From: an uncultured Brevibacillus sp.
GTDB lineage: Bacteria > Bacillota > Bacilli > Brevibacillales > Brevibacillaceae
Assembly: GCF_947502445.1 (NCBI RefSeq)
Contig: NZ_CANMZW010000015.1
Location: 1 to 64,000, forward strand
Length of the DNA: 64,000 nucleotides
Reading direction: 5' to 3'
In this document: positions 8,302 to 16,352 of the stretch, one piece after another
Layout: each line of letters starts with the position of its first letter
How positions within the stretch are numbered: position 1 is the first letter of the stretch
Position numbers and translations under genes: made by a program
Notes under the pieces: generated by a model
The model's input: the letters and a program-made list of their open reading frames with translations, nothing else
Told to the model about the DNA's origin: nothing
Database searches by the model: none

Positions 8302-8616
8302 ATGAATCAAACACCAGATAACAATAAAGGCGGTCTTTTGAAAGGAATGCTGATCGGAGGCGCGATCGGAGCTGCCGCTTCATTGCTGCTGGCACCGAAA
8401 TCAGGATCAGCTCTGCGAGAAGATTTGTCCAACGCTGTCAATTCTCTCGGCGAAAAAACTCGCGATCTCGCCTCCACCCTCAGGCAAAGAACAGCCAATG
8501 CGGCAGACACGATCAGCATACAAGCTTCAGAGCTTTCGGAAAAAGCACAGGAAGGAAAACAGATCGTCGCAGATACCATTCAAACGGTCAAAGAAGACAT
8601 GCAAGGCAAAAGCTGA
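8302..8616 (+). CDS. YtxH domain general stress protein
   Basis: A 104-residue protein. The N-terminal hydrophobic, glycine-rich segment LLKGMLIGGAIGAAASLLLA with APKSG following is the YtxH/GvpP-like signature. The rest is an Ala/Gln/Glu-rich amphipathic helix of about 65 residues. YtxH is a sigma-B dependent protein of unknown function in B. subtilis. The frame is open further upstream, but the ATG at 8302 is preceded by AAAGGAGAG. The gene after it may be co-transcribed. Confidence 0.85.
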   Translation: MNQTPDNNKGGLLKGMLIGGAIGAAASLLLAPKSGSALREDLSNAVNSLGEKTRDLASTLRQRTANAADTISIQASELSEKAQEGKQIVADTIQTVKEDMQGKS

Positions 8617-8671
8617 GAAGCTTAAATCCGCTTTTCGACGTAACGAACTTTCTAATAAAGGGGAGAGGTAT

Positions 8672-9085
8672 ATGGAGTCAACGAAGATGCATCAGCAATT
8701 GGTAGACCTGGGCTTGGAACGAGTCAATCACGCTGTCACCTCAACTTATCGCATGAACATCGCTTGCGAAAATACAGGCGTTACGTATCCGCTCCTAGTC
8801 ACCGCTGTCACCTATGAACAAGGCCATCACGTCATCAACTTTGAAGAAGCGGAATTTGAATCCAGAAGCAGTGTTCCTCTACACGTACAAAAAGTCGCTC
8901 TCGATAAGCTGATCGAGCTGGAGCAGCATTTCCGCCAGTGGACGCAAATGACACTGGAAGGAGCGCAAAACAGCTCGATGGCACAAAATATAGACGAGAT
9001 GAAAAAGCTCGGAGATGAAATGAAGGATTTGAAAACAGGTAGTGAGATTATTGATAAAAACCAGGTTCCCGATCCGATCCAATAG
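8672..9085 (+). CDS. Conserved hypothetical protein in the stress island
   Basis: A 137-residue soluble protein that I do not recognise. The start ATG at 8672 follows AAAGGGGAGAGG. The middle (about 30-75) resembles a small beta-rich domain (TYPLLVTAVTYEQGHHVIN), and the C-terminal third is highly charged and helical (DEMKKLGDEMKDLKTG). It follows the YtxH gene by 55 bases with no terminator between, so it probably shares the sigma-B-type promoter. A hairpin terminator follows at 9114. Confidence 0.7.
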   Translation: MESTKMHQQLVDLGLERVNHAVTSTYRMNIACENTGVTYPLLVTAVTYEQGHHVINFEEAEFESRSSVPLHVQKVALDKLIELEQHFRQWTQMTLEGAQNSSMAQNIDEMKKLGDEMKDLKTGSEIIDKNQVPDPIQ

Positions 9086-9113
9086 GAAGCAAACGATTTG
9101 GTATTTCGATCAG

Positions 9114-9150
9114 CCATAGTCCGATGAGCAAAATGGACTATGGTTGTTTC
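9114..9150 (+). terminator. Terminator after the hypothetical gene
   Basis: CCATAGTCC (9114-9122) pairs with GGACTATGG (9135-9143), followed by TTGTTTC. Confidence 0.75.
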
Positions 9151-9163
9151 ATTCACATAGAGA

Positions 9164-9198
9164 AAGCCGGACATCCACTTGTGTCGGATACCCGGCTT
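9164..9198 (-). terminator. Terminator of the Spo0E-like gene
   Basis: On the minus strand AAGCCGG...CCGGCTT with an inner TATCC/GGAT pairing is followed by TTCTCT. Confidence 0.6.
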
Positions 9199-9216
9199 GC
9201 CTATTTCTTACGAGAG

Positions 9217-9417
9217 TCATGGCCCTCGTCCTTTTCTCTCCGATTCACTCTTCCTGGTTTTCTCGCTCAGCAAATAGCGATAGATGAGATTATCCAGCTT
9301 TCGAGATTTTTTCAGGACGTAAGGTTCGCTCATCCCGTGAGCACCACTTGTCATCGTTACAGCCTGATACAGCTCCTGCCTGGCCCTCTCGATTTTGCTT
9401 AGCATCATAGTACGCAA
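9217..9417 (-). CDS. Spo0E-like aspartyl-phosphate phosphatase
   Basis: A protein of about 66 residues in the Spo0E/YnzD/YisI family. The family signature S-x3-LD-x-LI is present (SRKLDNLIYRYL), after a helix with IERARQELYQAV; the family forms a two-helix hairpin. These phosphatases remove phosphate from response regulators such as Spo0A~P and delay sporulation. The start is uncertain: a TTG at 9417 is nine bases after AAGGGG, an ATG at 9426 abuts that site, and ATGs at 9408/9405 lack a site. The C-terminus SEKTRKSESERKGRGP is a basic tail. Confidence 0.7.
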   Translation of the reverse strand: MRTMMLSKIERARQELYQAVTMTSGAHGMSEPYVLKKSRKLDNLIYRYLLSEKTRKSESERKGRGP

Positions 9418-9537
9418 CTGCTTCATCCCCTTTTTCGTGACGGTGATGATCCATGCTTCCCGAGGAAAGAGCTTTTCCCCAGATTCCCCGAGAGAAAGCT
9501 CTCCTCCTTGTCTATTTACTTCGTAGTATCTGACCCG

Positions 9538-9930
9538 CTAAAACATCGGCGGATAGTAATAAATCGTTGGATCGTAGTCGTTTCCGTCGTAGTAGGTTCC
9601 ACCCCATGCGATTACGACGATATGGTCGTTCTCCATTTCCATTTCAAGGCGCTCCGCATCAGACGCAATGAACCCCATTGACCTCAGCTTTGCTCGCAGC
9701 TCCTCATCACGGGTACGGAAAACGTTGGCGATCGCTGTGCCAAAGCCTTCTTCCAAGACGCCTATCTGCTCTGCATTTGCTCGGTTTGCCACACGCTCGG
9801 TGCGATCTTTGTCATACGCAAGCACATAAATTTGATCTTCCCGATAACCATCTCGTCTGAATTTTGCGACTTGAAGCTGTGCTTCATTTACGTTTCGGAC
9901 TGTTTTCACTTTCGTTTCCATGGTATTCAT
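9538..9930 (-). CDS. YflT-domain general stress protein
   Basis: A 130-residue protein with the YflT (heat-induced stress protein, GSP17M) fold at residues about 8-105: an alternating alpha-beta segment starting VRNVNEAQLQVAKFRRDGYREDQIYVLAYDKDRTERVAN (seen in pieces) and ending VVIAWG. The C-terminal tail is rich in Tyr, Asp and Pro. YflT is sigma-B controlled in B. subtilis; its function is unknown. The ATG at 9930 has AGGAGGG upstream, and a near-perfect sigma-B-type promoter is about 81 bases upstream. Confidence 0.85.
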   Translation of the reverse strand: MNTMETKVKTVRNVNEAQLQVAKFRRDGYREDQIYVLAYDKDRTERVANRANAEQIGVLEEGFGTAIANVFRTRDEELRAKLRSMGFIASDAERLEMEMENDHIVVIAWGGTYYDGNDYDPTIYYYPPMF

Positions 9931-10010
9931 CTTAATCCCTCCTAAGTGGAATGTGGATGACGGATGGAGACGATTGTCTCAATCCTTTGTAATGGTCTTG
10001 CTGAACAGTA

Positions 10011-10036
10011 TTACCCATAAAAAACGCAGCTGAAAC
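10011..10036 (-). promoter_or_regulatory. Sigma-B-type promoter for the YflT gene
   Basis: Minus strand GTTTCA (10036-10031), 14-base spacer, GGGTAA (10016-10011). Confidence 0.8.
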
Positions 10037-10063
10037 AGTCATCGGGCATTTCATATCGATCTC

Positions 10064-10115
10064 CCCAAAAAAAGAAATAGCCGCTTCCCTTACAACCTAG
10101 GAAAGCGACTATTTC
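10064..10115 (-). terminator. Terminator of the epimerase operon
   Basis: On the minus strand GAAATAGTCGCTT pairs with AAGCGGCTATTTC and is followed by seven T. It ends the YfcC-epimerase unit. Confidence 0.9.
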
Positions 10116-10127
10116 ACCTAACGCGAG

Positions 10128-11237
10128 CTATTGGATAAGAGTCGATTGTGTACTTAATTCTCGTACCGTTGCCTCGTCCACATCCACACCCAAGCCTGGG
10201 CGATCTGGTACCATCAATTGACCTTTCTCATATGGGAGTTTGCCAAAATCTCTGGAAAACATGAGTGGTCCCACCATCTCATTGGAAAAAATCATGCTCT
10301 TGGCAATCGAGAGATGTGCTCCTGCCGCTGTCGCAATCGATGATTCCACCATAGAGCCCACCTGACAGCCTAAACCCGCCATTTCTGCCTGCGCTACCAG
10401 CTTGCAAGCAGGATACAGTCCCCCGCATTTCATCAGCTTGATATTGATCAAATCCGCTGCCTGTCTCATGATGACTTCTCTCATTTCCTTGTCACCATGC
10501 AGTCCTTCGTCGATCATAACTGGTATGGTTGTCTTCTGTCGCACCTCTGCCAATCTTATGATGTCGTCTGCCAGCACAGGCTGCTCGATCCATTCCATCT
10601 CACAATCCTCCACCTGCTTCAACACCCGCATGGTCGTCGCGACATTACGCCATCCCTGATTTGCATCTACTCGCAGCTGGACATTTTCACCGATCGCTTC
10701 CCGTACGGCTCGAATTCGCTTGACATCAGTCGCCGGGTCATCTCCTACCTTGATTTTGATGCTTGTATAACCATCCGCTACAGCCTGCGCCGCTTGGCTG
10801 GCCATTTCTTCTGGCGCCAATATGCTGATCACGAAAGGAACGGATAAGGACGCGTGCATCTTTCCTCCCAGCAGATTGTAGACGGGCTGACCTGTCACTT
10901 TTCCCATAATGTCATAGCAGGCAATATCGATCGCAGCCTTTGCTGTTGGCGCGTGGTATACAGTGGCTGACATGATTTTATGGAGCTTTTCGATCGCAAA
11001 CGGGTTTTCTCCAATCAACAACGGGGCTACGTCTTTGCTTAGCATTTCGTACGTGCTGTAAAAGCTTTCTCCCGTCACATGGGGGTCCGGCATGCCCTCG
11101 CCATAGCCTACAATTCCTGTATCCGTCGTCATTTTGACGATAATGCTTGGCAGCTCATGGAATGTATCGTACGCGACGATAAACGGCCGTACCAAAGGAA
11201 GCTGGGTGGCAAATACCTCTATGGAAACAATTTTCAT
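10128..11237 (-). CDS. Enolase-superfamily (mandelate racemase/muconate-lactonizing type) epimerase
   Basis: A 369-residue TIM-barrel enzyme. The acid-base lysine pair is in SIKIKVGDD; metal ligands are in LRVDANQGW, EWIEQPV and VMIDEG; and the second catalytic lysine is in INIKLMKCGG. This K-x-K plus K set is typical of the MLE subgroup, which includes dipeptide (L-Ala-D/L-Glu) epimerases, o-succinylbenzoate synthases and N-acylamino-acid racemases. The substrate cannot be set from sequence; the adjacent carrier suggests an imported amino acid derivative or dicarboxylate. The ATG at 11237 follows GGAGG by six bases; a TTG at 11243 is too close to that site. Confidence 0.8.
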   Translation of the reverse strand: MKIVSIEVFATQLPLVRPFIVAYDTFHELPSIIVKMTTDTGIVGYGEGMPDPHVTGESFYSTYEMLSKDVAPLLIGENPFAIEKLHKIMSATVYHAPTAKAAIDIACYDIMGKVTGQPVYNLLGGKMHASLSVPFVISILAPEEMASQAAQAVADGYTSIKIKVGDDPATDVKRIRAVREAIGENVQLRVDANQGWRNVATTMRVLKQVEDCEMEWIEQPVLADDIIRLAEVRQKTTIPVMIDEGLHGDKEMREVIMRQAADLINIKLMKCGGLYPACKLVAQAEMAGLGCQVGSMVESSIATAAGAHLSIAKSMIFSNEMVGPLMFSRDFGKLPYEKGQLMVPDRPGLGVDVDEATVRELSTQSTLIQ

Positions 11238-11253
11238 GCGCAACCTCCGTTAT

Positions 11254-12654
11254 TTAAAATGGTCCATAATGCATGAGATTCGCTACCAGAACAGCAACGA
11301 GTCCGATCGCAAATTGGGTCAAGATTAAAGGCATAATCCATCTCGCCCAGCGACTCCATGGAATACCCGCGAGTGCCAGTCCAGCCATAAAATAGCCGGA
11401 TGTCGGGAAGATGATGTTTCCAATCCCGTCAGCCAAAGAAAAGGAGAGTACCGCTGTTTGACGGGTTACGCCTACCAAATCCGCCAAAGGTGCCATAATC
11501 GGCATGGTCAATGCAGCTTGTCCACTGCCTGACGGTACGACAAAGTGAATCAGCGCTTGCAGGATAAACATTCCTCCCGCACTCATCGTAGGCGGGATCT
11601 CATCCAGAACACTGGAAGCATGGTACAAAAGCGTATCAATAATATGACCTTGGTCTAGCACAACCAGAGTCGCACGCGACAGACCGATGATCAGGCAGCC
11701 AGCCAGCATGCCAGCAGCACCTTTCATGAATGCTTCGATATACTGGTTGGCGGACAAACGCCCGATGAAGGTGATTACGATGGACAGTACGACAAACAGA
11801 GCAGAAATTTCTGTGATGTACCACTTGAATTGAAGAACTCCGTAAATCAGGACTGCAAAGTTAAGCAGGAAGCACGTTAGAACGATTTTGTGGGTTCTCG
11901 ATAAAGGCTGATCGTCTTGCTGCTGCGCGGTGTCATAGGAGACGCCTTCCCCGTAAAAACCAAGGGACCGGTTCTTTTTCACCTTCATCGCATAGCGATA
12001 AATAAAAGCGACGGAAACGACATACATAATGACGAACAACACAATGCGGTAACCGATTCCTGAAAAGATGGGAAGTTGGGCAATCCCTTGAGCAATTCCG
12101 ACTGTAAACGGATTCATAATAGCTGTCGTAAATCCGATTGATGCCCCAACCAACACGATTGCCGTCCCGGTGATGACATCGAATCCCAGAGAGACAGCGA
12201 GCGGAACCAGCATCGGAATATAAGCCAGCGATTCCTCCGCCATTCCGGTAAATGCCCCAGCAAATGCAAAAAACAGCATCATGACGGGAATTAGCCATTT
12301 TTCCTTATTGCTCAGCTTTTTGGACAGGGATCGGATAAACGCATCGACAGCACCTGTAGCTGTCAGTACCCCAAATGTCCCCCCAATGATGAAAACAAAG
12401 AAGATGATGTCCGCTGCTTCAACCAGCCCCGTATGAATGGCACTAAACAATTGAAAGAATGAGACTGGGGTAGATTCCAGCTGCTTGAACGAGTGTGGAT
12501 CTACTACGCTTCTACCGTCTACCTCGATGCGGGCGTATTCTCCGGCAGGCACGATGTGGGTAAGGATTGTAGCGATTAGCAGTACACCAAACAGCAACAC
12601 AAAAACATTGATCGCTTTTTTTCGGCCTGATGCTTGCACCTTGTCGTTTTGCAC
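11254..12654 (-). CDS. YfcC/DcuC-type membrane carrier
   Basis: A 466-residue inner-membrane protein with about 12 hydrophobic segments. The N-terminal TILTHIVPAGEYAR, the central FAGAFTGMAEESLAYIPM and the C-terminal VPSGSGQAALTMPIMAPLAD motifs fit the YfcC / C4-dicarboxylate anaerobic carrier-like family. Members are predicted to exchange dicarboxylates or basic amino acids; the substrate here is unknown. The GTG start at 12654 has AAAGGAGAG six bases upstream. It precedes the epimerase by 16 bases, forming an operon, and lies downstream of a LysR gene on the same strand. Confidence 0.8.
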   Translation of the reverse strand: MQNDKVQASGRKKAINVFVLLFGVLLIATILTHIVPAGEYARIEVDGRSVVDPHSFKQLESTPVSFFQLFSAIHTGLVEAADIIFFVFIIGGTFGVLTATGAVDAFIRSLSKKLSNKEKWLIPVMMLFFAFAGAFTGMAEESLAYIPMLVPLAVSLGFDVITGTAIVLVGASIGFTTAIMNPFTVGIAQGIAQLPIFSGIGYRIVLFVIMYVVSVAFIYRYAMKVKKNRSLGFYGEGVSYDTAQQQDDQPLSRTHKIVLTCFLLNFAVLIYGVLQFKWYITEISALFVVLSIVITFIGRLSANQYIEAFMKGAAGMLAGCLIIGLSRATLVVLDQGHIIDTLLYHASSVLDEIPPTMSAGGMFILQALIHFVVPSGSGQAALTMPIMAPLADLVGVTRQTAVLSFSLADGIGNIIFPTSGYFMAGLALAGIPWSRWARWIMPLILTQFAIGLVAVLVANLMHYGPF

Positions 12655-12739
12655 ACCGATCTCTCCTTTTTCATAATTCTGTTTATTTATAGTAGTTCAT
12701 TTGAGTATTCATGAAAAATGAGTTTGTTTAATGGTAACT

Positions 12740-12968
12740 ATTAAAAAATCAATAGGTTGGCGTTCGGGCTGATGTGGTGGGGAGGAAAAAGGAGAAAAGG
12801 CTGCGGCTTCTTGGGCCTTCAGCTTGGGGGTGGGGCTGTCCGGCTGCATGGAAAAAAGAGCCTTGCCTTTTCTCCTTTTTCCTCGGACCAGCTCTCCTGC
12901 CCTCACTTTCTTCGGCAGGAAAAAATAATAAAAGCGAAATCGGGGAGAACCGAATTCGCTTTTTTCTA
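12740..12968. repeat. Hairpin-rich intergenic region between lysR and the carrier gene
   Basis: This gap of about 310 bases holds no convincing gene. It contains a perfect 20-bp inverted repeat (12782-12801 with 12865-12884) separated by 63 bases, a CCTGCC/GGCAGG hairpin near 12897-12920 next to an A-run, and a terminator-like stem (AAAGCGAA...TTCGCTTT) at 12930-12966. The last explains termination of lysR on the minus strand. The large repeat is unexplained. Confidence 0.7.
12930..12966. terminator. Terminator of the lysR gene
   Basis: AAAGCGAAATCGG pairs with CCGAATTCGCTTT with one mismatch, with T-runs on both strands. Confidence 0.75.
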
Positions 12969-13835
12969 TCAAGTGCGAAAGGTAGGCCATACATCCAATA
13001 GGACATCGATAAAGCTACTTACTGTACTGTAATCTCGTAGATCTTTTGGGTAGATCAAGTGTGTCAGCAGTCGTTTTGGAAAGCGATGCAGGGCTTGCAG
13101 GGTGCCTTGCTTGAGCTCTTTTTCGATGATGACGTCGCTGATCAGGGCGATTCCTGCCTGGGTCATGACAGCTCGCTTGATGGTCTCTTCACTGCCGCAT
13201 TCGATCGTAGAATGAGGGACGCAGCCGATTTCGTCCAGGCACTCTTTGATGACGCCTTCCAAATCGTAGGAAATAAACGGGTACAGCTCAAACAGCTCTT
13301 GTGCGCTGTGGTCTTTGACGATAAGCGGATTGACGACGAGCACCAGATCCTCCTGATCGATCAAGATCTCCTCGATCCCCGGTCGGTTGCACGTCCCTGC
13401 AATGATTCCGATGTCGACCTGACTCGTATCGACCAGCTTGATGGTTTCCTTGCTGTTATAACAGAGCATTTTCATTTGAACCTGTGGATGGAGCTTCAGA
13501 TAAATACTCAACAGCCGAGACAAGTAATAGCTGCAATAAAACTCAGGTGCGGATATGTTCAAATTCCCATACGGCTTTTCCAGTCTGCGCAGGTCTTGCT
13601 CCAGCTCTTCCAAATCGCGGAATAGCTTATCTGTATGTCTTTTTAACAGCTTCCCTGTTGGCGTGAGGAAGGTTCGTTTCCCTACCCGATTTAAAAGGGA
13701 GTGGCCAATGTCCTTTTCCAATGCCTGTATTTGCAAGCTGATCGTCGGTTGACTGTATCGCAGCCTATCTGCTGCCTTGGTCAAATTGAGGCATTCTGCA
13801 ACGACGTGAAATGTTTTCAAATGACGCAATTCCAT
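12969..13835 (-). CDS. LysR family transcriptional regulator
   Basis: A 288-residue LysR-type regulator. The N-terminal winged helix (about 1-60) reads MELRHLKTFHVVAE then LTKAADRLRYSQPTISLQIQALE, and the effector domain spans about 88-280 (LNISAPEFYCSYYLSRLL). The ATG at 13835 has GAGGTGA upstream. It lies just upstream of, and in the same direction as, the YfcC-epimerase operon, which is its likely target. The effector is unknown. Confidence 0.9.
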   Translation of the reverse strand: MELRHLKTFHVVAECLNLTKAADRLRYSQPTISLQIQALEKDIGHSLLNRVGKRTFLTPTGKLLKRHTDKLFRDLEELEQDLRRLEKPYGNLNISAPEFYCSYYLSRLLSIYLKLHPQVQMKMLCYNSKETIKLVDTSQVDIGIIAGTCNRPGIEEILIDQEDLVLVVNPLIVKDHSAQELFELYPFISYDLEGVIKECLDEIGCVPHSTIECGSEETIKRAVMTQAGIALISDVIIEKELKQGTLQALHRFPKRLLTHLIYPKDLRDYSTVSSFIDVLLDVWPTFRT

Positions 13836-14092
13836 TTACTATCACCTCAGAAACCCTCAGTCGGATTCTTCCCACGTCGGTTTTGTCCATCGTAGAACAT
13901 CTCTTCGCTCCAGACAAGAAAAACTCCATTCATTACTGCTGAATAGTCTTTAGCGGATGGAAAAAAGAGGTTGCAAGAACGTTTGAAAATGTTCAGGAAT
14001 GCAACGGTATCTGAGCGTTCGGGTAGCCTATAATTTACATTGAGGATACATCCAAGTGAAAAACCAAAGAGAGTAAGAACGGAGTGACTGGC

Positions 14093-15046
14093 ATGTATAA
14101 ACGACTATTAACCATTCCGATGACGGCCCTCCTCGTCCTGCTGGCAGCTTGCAGCACAGGTGGCCCTACGGGAAATTCCTCTGACAATACCGCAGAACCC
14201 AAACCGACACGAGCAGTCGAGTACCTGGGTAATAGCTACAAGGTTCCTGCCCGTACCAAGCAGATTGCATTTATAGGGTCTCACGGCTCGTATGAAGATG
14301 CCCTTTTGCTCGGAATTCCACCATTTGCGGCAACGATGGACAAAAACGGTACGTTCCCGCATGAGTACGCGACTATCACCCAAAATGCGAAGCATCTTCC
14401 GTGGAACGTAGCGGAAAACGTCAGCGAATTGTCAGAGCTGCAGCCTGATGTCATCCTGACAACAGATAAAACGACAGCAGAGGACATCCAAAAGCTGCAA
14501 AGCGCAGCAACGGTTATTCCGGTTTCGACGGACGGCGCCTATTGGGCAGAAAATTTGCGTCTGCTGGCAGATGTCCGGGGCAGAGAAGAAAGCGTGGATA
14601 CGCTCATTCAAAAGCTGACGCAAAACATACAAAATACGCGTGACAAGCTTGTTTCCTTTCAGGACAAGCAATTCCTGACCGTCTGGTTTCAAGAAGGCTC
14701 CTTTTTCGTTTACCCACAAAACGAGAGGTACAACCATCTGCTTTATACCGAATTAGCCCTACAGACACCAGACATTGTCGCAAAAGCAACCGAGCGCACA
14801 CCACTCACGCTGGAAGCTCTCGCACAAGCAGACCCTGATTTTCTGTTTGTCATGGTGGACAAAAGCGGTGCACCTGCCGACGCAGCTGCATTCGAGCAGC
14901 TACAGAATGGCTCCCCATGGACAGGCTTGAGGGCAGTACAAGCAAACCATGCCTATGTCAATGCAATCGATCCTGTTTTGGCTGGCGGCACTGTCTATAG
15001 CAACCAGCAGTTTTTGATCGCGCTCCAAAAGCACATTCTGAAATAA
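14093..15046 (+). CDS. Iron-siderophore/cobalamin-type substrate-binding lipoprotein
   Basis: A 317-residue class III binding protein. The signal peptide ends in the lipobox LLAAC (Cys about 20), so the protein is anchored outside the membrane. The fold is shown by ELQPDVILTTDKTTAEDIQKLQ and the C-terminal AQADPDFLFVMVD. It is the TroA/FecB/BtuF-like family that feeds iron-complex ABC transporters. No permease or ATPase gene adjoins it, so it probably serves a transporter encoded elsewhere. The ATG at 14093 is eight bases from GGAG; a GTG at 14084 overlaps that site. Confidence 0.8.
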   Translation: MYKRLLTIPMTALLVLLAACSTGGPTGNSSDNTAEPKPTRAVEYLGNSYKVPARTKQIAFIGSHGSYEDALLLGIPPFAATMDKNGTFPHEYATITQNAKHLPWNVAENVSELSELQPDVILTTDKTTAEDIQKLQSAATVIPVSTDGAYWAENLRLLADVRGREESVDTLIQKLTQNIQNTRDKLVSFQDKQFLTVWFQEGSFFVYPQNERYNHLLYTELALQTPDIVAKATERTPLTLEALAQADPDFLFVMVDKSGAPADAAAFEQLQNGSPWTGLRAVQANHAYVNAIDPVLAGGTVYSNQQFLIALQKHILK

Positions 15047-15079
15047 TTTTGGTCGTAGATGCATCAAAAAATGAATATG

Positions 15080-15320
15080 GATCATACTAACTACATCGAG
15101 CTCGGTGGTGTGTTTTCAATCAGGCTTTAGTCTTCTAGGAGGCGATGTGCCATGGATGATTTACACGATCACCTAGTGAATAAGGGAAACCGCAGCAACA
15201 CGTAAGAAAGCTTCTAACTCAGCAGGAGGTAGATGCGTCGCACGTGATGATCGGTAACACCCCAAAACTAACGAGCTCGATGTATACCGTCTCCTTTTAG
15301 GAGGCGGTGGTTTTATTTTT
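15080..15320 (+). ncRNA. Candidate structured RNA of unknown class ending in a terminator
   Basis: The 349-base gap after the binding-protein gene holds no long gene. A perfect 13-bp inverted repeat, TACATCGAGCTCG (15092-15104) with CGAGCTCGATGTA (15272-15284), encloses 167 bases; an inner GGTGT/ACACC can extend it. An ACCGTCTCC/GGAGGCGGT hairpin (15286-15308) with TTTTATTTTT follows at once. The interior has two AGGAGG sequences with very short ORFs (17 codons from 15152, and MRRT). I cannot match it to a known riboswitch. No plus-strand gene follows, so it is either a free RNA or a transcript tail. Confidence 0.45.
15286..15320 (+). terminator. Rho-independent terminator
   Basis: ACCGTCTCC pairs with GGAGGCGGT around a TTTTA loop, then GGTTTTATTTTT. 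Confidence 0.8.
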
Positions 15321-15344
15321 GGCCCCAGTCAGCCGTTACTATGG

Positions 15345-15380
15345 CAAAAAAGTACAGCCCTCCGCAAGAAAGCTGTACTT
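15345..15380 (-). terminator. Terminator of the manganese transporter operon
   Basis: On the minus strand AAGTACAGC pairs with GCTGTACTT and is followed by TTTTGCC. Confidence 0.8.
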
Positions 15381-15395
15381 GATGCGTTTCCTTTT

Positions 15396-16340
15396 TTACT
15401 TTTTCGTCAATCCGTCGTAAATCGTCTTGATGTTCCACTCCATCATTTTGATGTAGGTGTCGCCATCCTCGCCTGGTTTGCCGAGTGAGTCGGTAAAAAC
15501 GGTTCCGACAATCGGTACGCCTGTTTCTCTTGAAACCATCTCCATGCTGCGTGGGTCAATACTCGTTTCCACAAACAATGCCGGGAGCTTTTTCTCACGA
15601 ATCACATCGACAACCTGACGGACCTGCTCTGGCGTGCCTTGGTTTTCGGCGTTAATTTCCCAAATGTACGCTGCGTCGAAATTATAGGCTTCACTGAAAT
15701 ATTTGAATGCACCCTCGCTCGTTACCAAAACTCGCTGTTCTTTTGGGATCAGGTTGTATTGCTTGACTGCCTCTTGGTGCAGGGCATCGAGCTGTTCGAT
15801 ATATTTCTTGGCATTTTGCTCATACGTTTCCTTGTGAGCAGGGTCGATCTTGATCAGAGCATCTCGGGCATTTTCAGCGTATTTGATTCCATTGCGAATA
15901 TCCAGCCAAGCATGCGGGTCTTCTTCACTTTCCTTGCCTTTTGTGGTCAAATGCTTTGCCGCTACGCCTTCACTCATCCGAAACACAGGGGCATCCTGAC
16001 CGGATTTCCCTGCCGTATGCAGCAGCTTTTCGAACCACGAGTTACCTGCCTCCAGGTTTAAGCCGTTATAGAAGACAGCGTCTGCATCCGTTGTTTTTTG
16101 CACGTCAGCAGGCAATGGATCGTATTCATGCGGATTGGAGCCTACCGGGGCCAAGCTGTGAATCTCTACTCGGTCTCCCCCGACATTTTTGACAATGTCG
16201 TACAGAATCGAATAGGTGGTCACGACCTGCAGCTTGTCACTTTCAGACTTTCCGGGTTCAGCGCCATTTTGGGGCGTGCCGCAAGCAGCCATCAATACGG
16301 ATGATACAAGAAACACAAGAAACAAATTCCATTTTTTCAT
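15396..16340 (-). CDS. mntA: Manganese ABC transporter substrate-binding lipoprotein
   Basis: A 314-residue cluster A-I (ZnuA/TroA/PsaA) metal-binding lipoprotein. The lipobox is LMAACG (Cys about 20). Metal ligands are seen in GSNPHEYDP, EDPHAWLDI, LVTSEGAFKYF (Glu where many family members carry a third His) and FVETSIDPRSM. It lacks the His-rich loop of zinc-type ZnuA, which with the third-ligand Glu favours manganese. It is the last gene of the ATPase-permease-binding-protein operon, whose promoter carries a MntR-type operator. Confidence 0.85.
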   Translation of the reverse strand: MKKWNLFLVFLVSSVLMAACGTPQNGAEPGKSESDKLQVVTTYSILYDIVKNVGGDRVEIHSLAPVGSNPHEYDPLPADVQKTTDADAVFYNGLNLEAGNSWFEKLLHTAGKSGQDAPVFRMSEGVAAKHLTTKGKESEEDPHAWLDIRNGIKYAENARDALIKIDPAHKETYEQNAKKYIEQLDALHQEAVKQYNLIPKEQRVLVTSEGAFKYFSEAYNFDAAYIWEINAENQGTPEQVRQVVDVIREKKLPALFVETSIDPRSMEMVSRETGVPIVGTVFTDSLGKPGEDGDTYIKMMEWNIKTIYDGLTKK

Positions 16341-16352
16341 TGTCGTTCTCCT

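Noticed and set aside
12709-13006. Overlapping frames in both directions between lysR and the carrier gene
   Set aside because: The composition comes from the purine-rich inverted repeat; no ribosome site or family is seen.
13996-14014. GAAC-N8-GTTC half-palindrome before the binding-lipoprotein gene as a LexA site
   Set aside because: The Gram-positive LexA box has a four-base centre; the spacing here does not fit.
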